Shown here piece by piece: positions 1 through 8,700 of a stretch of DNA of 38,667 nt. The notes beneath the pieces were generated by a model, which saw only the letters and a program-made list of their open reading frames with translations, made no database searches and had not been told where the DNA came from. Numbering within the stretch: position 1 is the first letter of the stretch; every line of letters starts with the position of its first letter. Source of the stretch: Bacteroidales bacterium (GTDB taxonomy: Bacteria; Bacteroidota; Bacteroidia; Bacteroidales; PXBB01); NCBI GenBank assembly GCA_028698995.1, contig JAQVVM010000046.1:1-38667 (forward strand), written 5' to 3'. Position numbers and translations under genes: made by a program.

Positions 1-209
1 GGCGCCTCAGGAGATAGTTGTCAAATGCAAATCTATCATTGGTATTGTGAGCATACTGTGGCGTCCAGAAAGATTCTGGGTCGAACAAAGGAATTAAAAC
101 AATAGTAAATTGTATGCCGTACTAAAATGGGCAAGTCAGGAGATATAGAAAAATTCAGGGATTTCCTCCAAGGAGGACTCACTGCCTATGACAACAAATA
201 ATTCTGTAT
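1..209. other. No confident gene; possible coding debris
   Basis: No complete gene can be supported here. On the minus strand, positions about 1-117 read as a protein-like stretch (contains FWTPQYAHNTN and DRFAFDNYLL) that is open to the window edge, but an in-frame TAG just upstream leaves it without an ATG. On the plus strand a short reading from an ATG at 127 to a TAA at 199 also looks protein-like. The two readings conflict, so this may be the decayed or truncated end of a neighbouring gene. Confidence 0.3.
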
Positions 210-707
210 TTAATAAGGCCAGAAGTTATTGTCGTACCAGATTTTTTCAGTAAGTTCTTTATTCAAATCAGCAAGGATGGTGAGATGGTCTTTTTCCCAA
301 TTGGCCAACCAGCTATAAAGTGCTTTTTCATTTACATCAACAGCAGCTTCGGCTCTTTCTGAATATACACTGATGGCTTTGTTCTCCATATCTATGGCAG
401 CAGAAATAGCAGCAGCTTCAAAGCCTGAAGCAGATATTTGCTTTTTCATATCTTCTGACAAGACCAATTTTGCAATTTCACCATCTTCCTTTAAACTGAA
501 AAAATCAAACTTATTTGTTTTCTTATAACTTGAAAACTGCTTCCCTAAAAACTCAATGTGAAGTTGTTCCTCATCAGCCATAAGGTTAAAAATCTTCTTT
601 ACGTCTTCTATTGTTGTTTGTTCTGCTATTTTTTTATAAAATGCTTTACCTCTGTGCTCCATCAAAAGAGCCATTTTCAAAATTTCAAGGGTCTTTTCTT
701 CTTTCAT
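210..707 (-). CDS. Ferritin-like diiron (rubrerythrin-type) protein
   Basis: A 165-aa four-helix-bundle protein of the rubrerythrin/ferritin-like superfamily. Two helix pairs carry the expected diiron ligands: E17 (in MEHRGKAFY), E47xxH50 (in DEEQLH), E108 (in DMENKA) and E138xxH141 (in WEKDH). The rubredoxin-type Cys4 iron domain of classical rubrerythrin is absent, so this is a rubrerythrin-fold protein without its own electron-transfer centre. In this superfamily such proteins act in peroxide reduction or iron handling in the cytoplasm; the exact reaction cannot be read from sequence. It is a single gene, divergent from the PadR gene, with its own TAnnTTTG element about 43 bp upstream. The ATG at 707 is the only reasonable start. 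Confidence 0.85.
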   Translation of the reverse strand: MKEEKTLEILKMALLMEHRGKAFYKKIAEQTTIEDVKKIFNLMADEEQLHIEFLGKQFSSYKKTNKFDFFSLKEDGEIAKLVLSEDMKKQISASGFEAAAISAAIDMENKAISVYSERAEAAVDVNEKALYSWLANWEKDHLTILADLNKELTEKIWYDNNFWPY

Positions 708-749
708 GAGTTATATTTTTTATGATTAATTGTTCTTTATTAAGCATTG

Positions 750-757
750 CAAATATA
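750..757 (-). promoter_or_regulatory. -7 promoter element of the ferritin-like gene
   Basis: Reading TATATTTG on the minus strand, this matches the Bacteroidetes -7 consensus TAnnTTTG and lies about 43 bp upstream of the ATG at 707. No clear -33 TTTG is seen at the usual distance. Confidence 0.5.
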
Positions 758-847
758 TTAAAATTTAAATATAAATGGCATTTAAAAATACTTAAAATTG
801 AATTAACAAAATTATTTCATTGATAATCAGTGATATAAAAAATAATT

Positions 848-890
848 TAGTACTATGTATAACAAGGTACTATTTTTTATTTTATATTTG
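848..890 (+). promoter_or_regulatory. PadR-gene promoter with operator-like palindrome
   Basis: TAGTAC (848-853) and GTACTA (867-872) form an exact 6-bp inverted repeat around a 13-bp spacer. It sits just upstream of the -7 element TATATTTG (883-890). PadR regulators commonly repress their own operon by binding a dyad over the promoter, so this is the likely autoregulatory site; that is inference. The -7 element ends only 4 bp before the ATG at 895, so the transcript would have a very short leader or none. Confidence 0.5.
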
Positions 891-894
891 CAGC

Positions 895-1224
895 ATGAAT
901 AAAAATATTGAAAATAACAAAGCACAAATGCGCAAGGGGGTTATTGAACTGTGCATACTCAGTCTTCTTTCACAGGAAGACATGTATGTCTCAGATATTG
1001 TTGAACGTTTAAAAGAAGCAGACCTGATAATTGTAGAGGGTACTCTTTATCCCTTACTCATGCGTTTGAAGAATGAATCATTATTAACATATCGTTGGGA
1101 AGAATCCAAAATGGGTCCACCGCGAAAATACTACAAAATAGAACCGGCAGGATTAGCTTATTTAAAGGAGCTGAAGGACAGCTGGCAAGAACTTATTGAA
1201 TCAACAAAAAAAATAATAAATTAA
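895..1224 (+). CDS. PadR family transcriptional regulator
   Basis: A 109-aa PadR-family winged-helix repressor. The N-terminal part holds the signature RKGVIELCILSLLSQ followed by the recognition helix region and the wing (EGTLYPLLMRLKNESLL, then KMGPPRKYYKIEPAG). A C-terminal amphipathic helix serves for dimerisation, as in the short PadR-s2 subgroup. The reading frame is open upstream, but I chose the ATG at 895: the family starts about 10 residues before the RKG motif and the promoter element ends at 890. It is followed after 6 bp by a PspC-domain membrane protein. This two-gene arrangement is frequent in Bacteroidota and suggests the regulator controls the membrane protein, probably through the dyad at 848-872. 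Confidence 0.92.
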   Translation: MNKNIENNKAQMRKGVIELCILSLLSQEDMYVSDIVERLKEADLIIVEGTLYPLLMRLKNESLLTYRWEESKMGPPRKYYKIEPAGLAYLKELKDSWQELIESTKKIIN

Positions 1225-1230
1225 TAAACC

Positions 1231-2712
1231 ATGAAAAAAACAGTAACAGCCAATGTTGGAGGTATCGTATTTCATATTGATGAAGATGCCTATGAAAAAT
1301 TAAGTAAGTATCTCAATTTTGTTGGTAATAGGTTTACCGATACGGCAAGCAAAGAAGAAATAATGCACGACATTGAACTCAGAATTGCTGAATTGCTTAA
1401 AAGCAAAACCGGAGATTTAAAACAAGTTATTACCATTGCTGACATCGAAGAGGTGATAAAACTGATGGGTTCACCCGAAGATTTTGAATCAGACAAAGAA
1501 ACTGAATCGGAAAATGAAAAAGAAGACACAGTTAAAAAGTTATACAGGGATGATGACAATAAAATTATAGGTGGCGTTTGCAGTGGTATAGGAGCCTATT
1601 TCAACACAGATCCTTTGTGGATAAGACTCATTTTTGTATTTTTCTTTTTTGTAGCGTCAAGCAGTTTTTGGGTTTATATTTTACTGTGGATTATAGTTCC
1701 CAAAGCAAAGACCACTAGAGAAAAATTTGAAATGAGGGGCAAGAAGTTTAATGTTTCAAATATCGAGGCCTCTATTAAAGAAGATCTCAATGATATCAAA
1801 GACAAGTTCAACAACCTGCGAAAAGATCCTCAAATAGACAAGAACAAGAAAAAATGGATAAATTTTGTCTTTAATCTGGGAAGATATTTTGTAAAATCTG
1901 TTGGTGCCATCATTGGATTTCTTTTCATATTTGTAGGGATTTTTCTGGCGATAGGCCTAATCAGTTCATTTTTTGACTCTTACCATATTGCATTAGGAGA
2001 TGGTACTTTTAGTATTTCAAGCATCTCGTTCCCTGAATTTTTAAAGATTATTCTTCCTTCATATATGTATATCTATATGGCCTCTATTGGAATATTATTA
2101 CTTATCGGAATTCCTTTACTGATGCTGATATACCATGGAACAAAATTAATTTTCAATATAAAATACACCAGCAGGATAATAGGTTTTACAGGGTTTTCAT
2201 TATGGATAGTAGGTATGATATTCTGTCTGATTACCGGATTTCAAGCTGCCAAGTCACTTTCTCACAAAACTGCAAAAACGGAGGAATTTCCCATTGAACA
2301 GAACATGCGAGATAATTTCGTAATTGATATTTATCAAACCGATGAAATTTTGAAAGTATCAGAGAAAGAAGCCATGCAACTGGGCAGACTAAACTATTTG
2401 AATATTGACGGCAAGGTTAAGTTGTTTGGAAGACCTGAAATCATCATCAACCAAAAAAATGATATTGAAAAAGTTGAAATGTTTTTACTGAGCACTTCGA
2501 GAGGTTACAATGAAAAAAATGCGCTTGACAATGCTGCATTGATTAATTATCCAATTACCATCAATGATACAATTATTTCCCTACCGAACTATTATACAGT
2601 TGAAAATAGCAGGTGGTGTAACCAAAGATTGAAAGTTATTTTGAATGTCCCTGAAAGTAAAAGAGTCAGACTTACACCTGCTGCATTAAGTTTATCCATG
2701 GAGAAAATGTAG
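1231..2712 (+). CDS. PspC domain-containing membrane protein
   Basis: A 493-aa inner-membrane protein. Residues 1-90 form a soluble domain typical of this Bacteroidetes family (starts MKKTVTANVGGIVFHIDEDA). Residues about 104-160 are a PspC domain (LYRDDDNKIIGGVCSGIGAYF followed by a hydrophobic segment ending in LLWIIVPKAK). Several further membrane segments follow at about 218-245, 270-300 and 315-340, then a soluble C-terminal region. PspC domains take part in envelope-stress responses in proteobacteria; the role of the Bacteroidetes versions is not well established. It is co-transcribed with the upstream PadR gene (6-bp gap). The C terminus ends soon after a predicted beta-rich segment and may be shorter than in relatives, but no frameshift is visible. 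Confidence 0.85.
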   Translation: MKKTVTANVGGIVFHIDEDAYEKLSKYLNFVGNRFTDTASKEEIMHDIELRIAELLKSKTGDLKQVITIADIEEVIKLMGSPEDFESDKETESENEKEDTVKKLYRDDDNKIIGGVCSGIGAYFNTDPLWIRLIFVFFFFVASSSFWVYILLWIIVPKAKTTREKFEMRGKKFNVSNIEASIKEDLNDIKDKFNNLRKDPQIDKNKKKWINFVFNLGRYFVKSVGAIIGFLFIFVGIFLAIGLISSFFDSYHIALGDGTFSISSISFPEFLKIILPSYMYIYMASIGILLLIGIPLLMLIYHGTKLIFNIKYTSRIIGFTGFSLWIVGMIFCLITGFQAAKSLSHKTAKTEEFPIEQNMRDNFVIDIYQTDEILKVSEKEAMQLGRLNYLNIDGKVKLFGRPEIIINQKNDIEKVEMFLLSTSRGYNEKNALDNAALINYPITINDTIISLPNYYTVENSRWCNQRLKVILNVPESKRVRLTPAALSLSMEKM

Positions 2713-2903
2713 GACTTTCTTTCCGAGACAAAATAAATTGCTGAAAAGCTACTCAGTTTTTATAAGAAACAAACTCGATATAAAATTACAAATTGGGAAT
2801 ACCATTATTAATAATGCTTTTCATCCATTTGCAAATTTTTTATCAGACAACAGTGAATTAATATATTGATTATTTTGTAATTTTGATTTCAAAATCAAAA
2901 TCA

Positions 2904-3494
2904 ATGGATAAGGATATCAATCATTTAAGTGCTGAAGAATTCAGTCATCTTTTTCCGGTTGAGATTGTTCCTTACAACCCTGCATGGGTAGATGTTTTTG
3001 AAAAAGAAAAACAACTTCTAACGGCTACTTTAAGTTCAGAAATTGCATTGTTGGTTGAGCATTTCGGAAGTACAGCAGTTCCCGGACTGGCATCAAAACC
3101 CATTATTGATATTTTATTAGAAGTTCCTCCAATGTCAGAATCCCAAAATCAATTATTCCTGTCGAGAATGAAAAGCATTGGTTATGTAATGTTTACGCGT
3201 GTTTTTGACAGATTATCTCATATTATGTTTGCTAAAGGTTATAACACGAGTGGTGAACATATTCAGATTTTTCACCTTCACGCAGGGCAAAAAGATGACA
3301 GCTTGTGGGATAGATTGTATTTTAGGGATTATCTTATTGCCCACCCTGAAACTATGAAAGAATATGAGTTGCTAAAATTACAATTGGCCGGAAAGTATAA
3401 ATTCGACAGAGATAATTATTCATATTCCAAAACAGAATACATTATAAATATTACCAAAAAGGCCAAAAGTCTTGCTCTGAATGGCACAATTTGA
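2904..3494 (+). CDS. GrpB family protein (UPF0157, nucleotidyltransferase-like fold)
   Basis: A 196-aa GrpB/UPF0157 family protein. Diagnostic stretches are VEIVPYNPAWVDVFEKE near the N terminus, VEHFGSTAVPGLASKPIIDI in the middle (the GSTAVPGLxAKPxID block that defines the family and resembles a nucleotidyltransferase active site), and FHLHAGQKDDSLWDRLYFRDYL. The family is linked by fold to nucleotidyltransferases, but its substrate is unknown; some members are fused to dephospho-CoA kinase. The frame is open from a TTG at 2883, but the ATG at 2904 is the better start. A TAATTTTG element (2878-2885) lies just upstream and would give a short leader. Its stop is followed by the promoter of the next gene. 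Confidence 0.88.
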   Translation: MDKDINHLSAEEFSHLFPVEIVPYNPAWVDVFEKEKQLLTATLSSEIALLVEHFGSTAVPGLASKPIIDILLEVPPMSESQNQLFLSRMKSIGYVMFTRVFDRLSHIMFAKGYNTSGEHIQIFHLHAGQKDDSLWDRLYFRDYLIAHPETMKEYELLKLQLAGKYKFDRDNYSYSKTEYIINITKKAKSLALNGTI

Positions 3495-3524
3495 AATCCA
3501 AAACATCTTGATTTATTACTATTT

Positions 3525-3558
3525 TTGTTCCCGTAATTTCTTATACAAATTAACTTTG
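3525..3558 (+). promoter_or_regulatory. Promoter of the T9SS plug gene
   Basis: A TTG at 3525-3527 and TAACTTTG at 3551-3558 are separated by 23 bp, at the upper end of the Bacteroidetes -33/-7 spacing. The position, 12 bp upstream of the ATG at 3571, supports that start over the upstream in-frame ATG at 3481. Confidence 0.55.
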
Positions 3559-3570
3559 AAACCAACTCCT

Positions 3571-4971
3571 ATGAAAAAACTCATAGTCATTAGTATTCTT
3601 GCAATCTTGGTATCGTGTAAAACGAGGACACCCCAGCCTGATAATGACCTTTTACAAGTAGCGGCAATAAACAGAGACACTACAATCTTTCAAGAAATAA
3701 AGGTCATCGAAAATGAGAGAACATTGCCAATCAATATCAGCACAGACACTACCGAATATTATAGGGAAGACTACTTGCGCTACAGCAATTATATTTACAA
3801 ATCCAATATAAAAACAGTACAGTTTCATAGAATGGGATGGGAGATGTCAGCTCCTATCATGGAACTTGGTAAAAATGAGAAACTTAAACTTTCATTTGAT
3901 GATCTGGAAGCAGATTTAAAAAATTATCAATACACTATCATTCATTGTAATTCAGATTGGCAACCATCAGAACTGCAACAAGGTGATTATATTCAAGGAT
4001 TTACAAGTGATTATATTACAAGTCATAAATCATCCATGAATACTTTACAACCCTATACCCATTACAGTTTAACATTTCCGGGAGAGCAAGTCATACCAAA
4101 AGTTTCGGGGAATTATATTTTAATCGTTTATGTTGACAACCCAACAAATCCTGTTATCACACAAAGATTTATGATTTTTGAACCGCTTGTAAATATTGAA
4201 GGAAGGGTCAGGCAAGCCACAGTTCTTGAAGACAAAAATTACAGACAAGAGGTCGTATTTACAATACAACACAATTCATACAGAATTTCAAACCCCTACT
4301 CAAGTTTAAAAGTTGTTTTGCAGCAAAATGACCGAACAGATAACCTCATTACAAACTTAAAACCCTCGATGGTAAGAAACAATGAGCTCATTTACGAGTT
4401 TGAATACGGGAATGTGTTTGATGGAAATAATGAGTTCCGTCATTTTGATTTAAAAAACATTCGAAATGCTTATGAAGGCATTCAAAGTATTCAGATGCGG
4501 GACAATGCTTACCATGTTTTTCTAAGTGTAGGTGAAAGACGTTCATTCAAGCGCTATATTCAGGAAGAAGATATAAACGGCAGGTATGTCATAAAAAGAG
4601 AAGATGCCATGGACAGTGAAACAGAATCAGAATATGTTCATGTTTATTTCACACTTTCTTATCCTGTACCTTTGATTGATGGCCATGTTTATCTATTAGG
4701 AGCTATGACTTCTTGGGATTTTAATGAGTCTTCAAAGATGATTTATAATTATCCTGCAAAAGCCTATGAAAAATCCCTTTACCTTAAACAGGGTTATTAT
4801 AATTATGCTTATGCCTATCTCGAAAACAGAAGAAGTGATGCAGATATAGGTTTTATTGAAGGCACACACAGCATCACGGAGAATGATTATACCATATACA
4901 TATATAATAAAGAACCCAACGATAGATACGACAGATTAATAGGAATCAGTCACCTGAACTCCAGAAATTAG
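3571..4971 (+). CDS. Type IX secretion system plug lipoprotein (DUF5103)
   Basis: A 466-aa lipoprotein of the DUF5103 family, now known as the type IX secretion plug protein, which closes the SprA translocon pore on the periplasmic side. The start at 3571 gives a lipoprotein signal peptide with lipobox LVSC (Cys16). An upstream in-frame ATG at 3481 would bury that signal behind 30 residues, so it was rejected. Family features are the N-terminal beta domain (YLRYSNYIY, VQFHRMGWEMSAPIMELG, YTIIHCNSDWQPSEL) and the C-terminal domain with YVHVYFTLSYPVPLIDG and YNYAYAYLE. It appears to be a single gene with its own promoter. Its presence, together with secreted PKD-type proteins elsewhere in the window, indicates an active T9SS. 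Confidence 0.85.
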   Translation: MKKLIVISILAILVSCKTRTPQPDNDLLQVAAINRDTTIFQEIKVIENERTLPINISTDTTEYYREDYLRYSNYIYKSNIKTVQFHRMGWEMSAPIMELGKNEKLKLSFDDLEADLKNYQYTIIHCNSDWQPSELQQGDYIQGFTSDYITSHKSSMNTLQPYTHYSLTFPGEQVIPKVSGNYILIVYVDNPTNPVITQRFMIFEPLVNIEGRVRQATVLEDKNYRQEVVFTIQHNSYRISNPYSSLKVVLQQNDRTDNLITNLKPSMVRNNELIYEFEYGNVFDGNNEFRHFDLKNIRNAYEGIQSIQMRDNAYHVFLSVGERRSFKRYIQEEDINGRYVIKREDAMDSETESEYVHVYFTLSYPVPLIDGHVYLLGAMTSWDFNESSKMIYNYPAKAYEKSLYLKQGYYNYAYAYLENRRSDADIGFIEGTHSITENDYTIYIYNKEPNDRYDRLIGISHLNSRN

Positions 4972-4987
4972 GTAAGATGAAAGGTCA

Positions 4988-5734
4988 TTAAACCTGCATG
5001 CCGCCACAAACATTAATCACTTGCCCACTGACATATCCTGCAAGATCTGAAGCAAGGAAGAGGGCTACATTGGCAACATCCTCGGGTACACCTCCCCTGC
5101 GTAAAGGGATATTCTGAATCCATGCGTCTCGCACTTCATCATTGAGCTTGGCTGTCATATCTGTCTGAATATAACCCGGAGCTATGGCATTGCAACGAAC
5201 ATTGCGAGAACCTAATTCTTTTGCTATAGACTTCGTAAAACCTATGAGTCCGGCTTTTGAAGCTGAATAATTCGACTGACCGGCATTACCTGAAACACCA
5301 ACGACCGAAGCCATATTGATGATAGAACCACTTCTTTGTTTAAGCATAAACCTTTGAACTGCTTTTGTCAAATTAAAGGCAGACTTAAGATTTACTTTAA
5401 TTACCAGATCCCAATCCAATTCATTCATACGCATGAGTAAGTTGTCGCGTGTTATGCCTGCATTATTAACTAAAATATCAATCTGACCAAACTCTTCAAC
5501 AATGGCATTTACCAATTTCTCGGACTCATCATAACTTGAGGCATCAGACACAAAAGCTTTTGCTTTGACTCCTAATGCTTTTAATTCATTTTCAAGGCTT
5601 TGAGCATTTTCATCATAAGCTATATCAGAAAAAGCCACATTGGCTCCCTGAACAGCAAATTTGAGAGCGATGGCTCTGCCAATACCTCTAGAGCCACCAG
5701 TAATAAGAGCTGTTTTATTTTGAAGAAGTTTCAT
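4988..5734 (-). CDS. fabG: 3-oxoacyl-[acyl-carrier-protein] reductase FabG
   Basis: A 248-aa classical short-chain dehydrogenase. It has the cofactor loop TGGSRGIG (12-19), the structural NNAG (90-93), Asn115, catalytic Ser143, and Tyr156/Lys160 in YSASK. The family tail is PGYIQTDMTAKL, with the C terminus GYVSGQVINVCGGMQV. Length and motifs match FabG, the NADPH-dependent reductase of fatty-acid elongation in the cytoplasm. SDR paralogues with other substrates cannot be fully excluded, but the match is close to canonical. It lies 33 bp downstream of the glycogen synthase/phosphorylase gene on the same strand and is probably co-transcribed with it. It converges with the T9SS plug gene, 16 bp apart. 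Confidence 0.9.
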   Translation of the reverse strand: MKLLQNKTALITGGSRGIGRAIALKFAVQGANVAFSDIAYDENAQSLENELKALGVKAKAFVSDASSYDESEKLVNAIVEEFGQIDILVNNAGITRDNLLMRMNELDWDLVIKVNLKSAFNLTKAVQRFMLKQRSGSIINMASVVGVSGNAGQSNYSASKAGLIGFTKSIAKELGSRNVRCNAIAPGYIQTDMTAKLNDEVRDAWIQNIPLRRGGVPEDVANVALFLASDLAGYVSGQVINVCGGMQV

Positions 5735-5767
5735 AATAGGTTTGTTTTTAATAAATAATTGTATCTG

Positions 5768-8700
5768 TTAAATCCATCTTATTAGATTAAAGTCCATGCG
5801 ATGTGGTAAAAGTTGATTTTTAGCGTACATTCTGAAAGCATAATCAAAAACACCTGTTCTGGTAATAAAAATATCACAGGCATAAATTGCAATTTTATTG
5901 TCTTCATGAATGAGCTCCAGTTCGTTCTTATAAGTTATTTTATTGATTTTATCCATGACCTTCTGACCAAAAATAACTTCAATCCCTATATCTTCGGGAT
6001 TAAGTTCAGCAAGGTCAATTCTAACACGGGCTTTGAATTTTTCACCAAGTTTCATGGGTTTGGTTGTAGAGTCGGGCACTTCGATACTCAGCACATCAAT
6101 ACTTCCCCAAGCTCTGATCATTCTGTTTTTCCAAGCTGTCAGAATTTTCAGGTTTTCAAAGTTATCTTCAAAAAGTATTTTCGATCTATTATATAATTTT
6201 GAATAATACTTTTCATAATAATCATCAATCATCCGCGTCATAGTAAAGTGAGGGGCAATATCAGAAATGGTATTTTTCACATAAGAAATCCAATTAACAG
6301 GAATATCCTTCTCATTGCGATTGTAAAATACCGGAATAATCTCATCGCTGATAATATTGTAAATAGTTTCGGCATCAAGTTGGTCCTGAATAGGTTGTTC
6401 TCTGTACGTTTTTTCTTCCTTCAGAGCCCATCCTGCATTTGGCTTATAACCTTCTGCCCACCAGCCATCAAGCACGCTAAAATTAATGACACCATTCATT
6501 ACAGCCTTTTCACCGGATGTTCCGGATGCCTCTAAAGGTCTGGTGGGGGTGTTAAGCCACACATCCACACCCTGTACCAACTTGGTTGCAAGACTCATGT
6601 CATAATTTTCTATAAAAAGAACCTTACCTAAAAACTCTTTCATTTTTGAAACTTCAACAATTTCTTTTATCAAATCCTGACCCATGATATCATCGGGATG
6701 TGCTTTGCCTGCAAAAATAAACATCAGTGGTTTATCGGGATCATTTACCAATTTCGATAATTTTTCTTTATTTTTAAACAACAGATGTGCTCTTTTATAA
6801 GTAGCAAACCTGCGTGCAAAACCAATGGTCAGAGCATTGTCATTAATGGCATCAATGGTTTCAAAAATGAGGCGGGGACTTTCCTGACGATGGGTCATGT
6901 TTTGCATGATCCTGATTTTAATAAAATCAAAAAGCACTTTACGCTGGTTTTGCCTGATACTCCAAATGGTCTCATCGGGCACATTGTGAATTTTTTTCCA
7001 ATAGGATGTGTCTGACTGATGATGGATATAATCTCTTCCGAACTCGCGTTCATATAGTTCTTGCCACTTATTGGAAGCCCAAGTTGGGAAGTGTACACCA
7101 TTTGTTACATGACCAATGTGGATTTCTTCAGGGAAAAAGTCAGGCCACATTTTACAAAACATCTCTCTTGACACCCTGCCATGAATTTTACTTACACCAT
7201 TAACCTCCTGAGAAGTATTCACTGCCAGAACACTCATAGAAAACTCTTCTTCATGATCTCCTATTCTCATTTTACCGAGGTTGATAAAATCCTCCCAACT
7301 CATATTAAGTTTTTCGGCATAATGAGCCAGATAAGCGCGTAGCAAATCCTCAGTAAACAAATCATGACCGGCAGGAACAGGTGTGTGTGTTGTGAACAAG
7401 GTTGTGGCTCTTACAATCTCAAGGGCTTCACTAAAAGAATGTTTGTCCAATTGAATATATTTACGCATACGTTCAACTGTAGAGAAGGCAGCATGACCCT
7501 CATTGCAATGAAACAGTTCGGGTTTAAGTCCTATGGCATCCAATAACTTAATACCACCAATGCCGAGCAAAATTTCCTGCTTCAAACGGTACTCTTTTCC
7601 TGTACCGTAAAGCTGATGTGTAATAGTTCTGTCAAGAGGTGAATTTTCCTCAATATCTGTATCTAAAAGATACAAGTTTACACGACCAATTTCTACCTTC
7701 CATATCTTAGCATAAAGTGTGCGCCCCGGTAAGGAAATATCGATCATTACCCATTCATTATTTTCATCCCTGACAGGAAGGACAGGCACATCAGTAAATT
7801 TCTGGGGAATGCGTTCTGATATCTGATTACCTCCTGAAGTAATTTTCTGATAGAAATAACCATACCTGTACAAAAGTCCAATACCAACAATATTCTTTCT
7901 TGAATCACTGGCCTCTTTCAGATAATCACCTGCCAGAACTCCCAAGCCCCCTGAAAAGATTTTTATTGAATCATGCAAACCGAATTCCATACTAAAATAA
8001 GCTATCAGACCTTGTTCATGAGGTTTTTCACTCATATAAGCCTGAAACATTTTATAAACGCTTTCCAATCTTTTCAGAAAAGCCTCATTTTTTTCAAGCT
8101 CAATCAACTCATCATAAGATAGATTGTTAAGAAAAGCCTGTGGATTATGTTCACATTGTTCCCATAAAGATTTATTAATCGACTCAAAAAGCTCCTGCCC
8201 TTCCCTATTCCATACCCACCAAAGATTACGTGCTAAAGAGAGTAGATTGATTAACTTTTCGGGAACGAAAGTCTTAACCAGGACTTTACGCCATTGGGGT
8301 GGGTGTTTAACAATTTTGTCAAAGGGCATGGGAGCTTCCATCCTTTTGGCTACAATTTTCTCAGGAAGCCTTTTATCTGTGGCTCGAAGTGCTGCTGAAA
8401 AAGCCATTTCATAATTGACAAACAAATGCTGCCATGAATAGATTTCAGAAAACTGAATAGATTTGCCGGCAAGTTCTGCCCTTACATTCATCAGTGTTTC
8501 CAAAGATTCAAGAATATAATTACCAATAGATTCTACAGTATCAACGAAACTTTCATCATTCCTTTCGGCAATAAATAAAAAATTATTTGAAGTAATATTT
8601 TTATTGGTCAACCATTTACCAAAACCTGTGAGGGTTGTCGTAATAGTAGGGACTCCATAAGCGAGACTTTCCGGAGGTGTATAACCCCAAGGTTCATAAT

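Noticed and set aside
3481..3570. N-terminal extension of the T9SS plug protein from the ATG at 3481
   Set aside because: It overlaps the previous gene, precedes the promoter and would bury the lipoprotein signal peptide.
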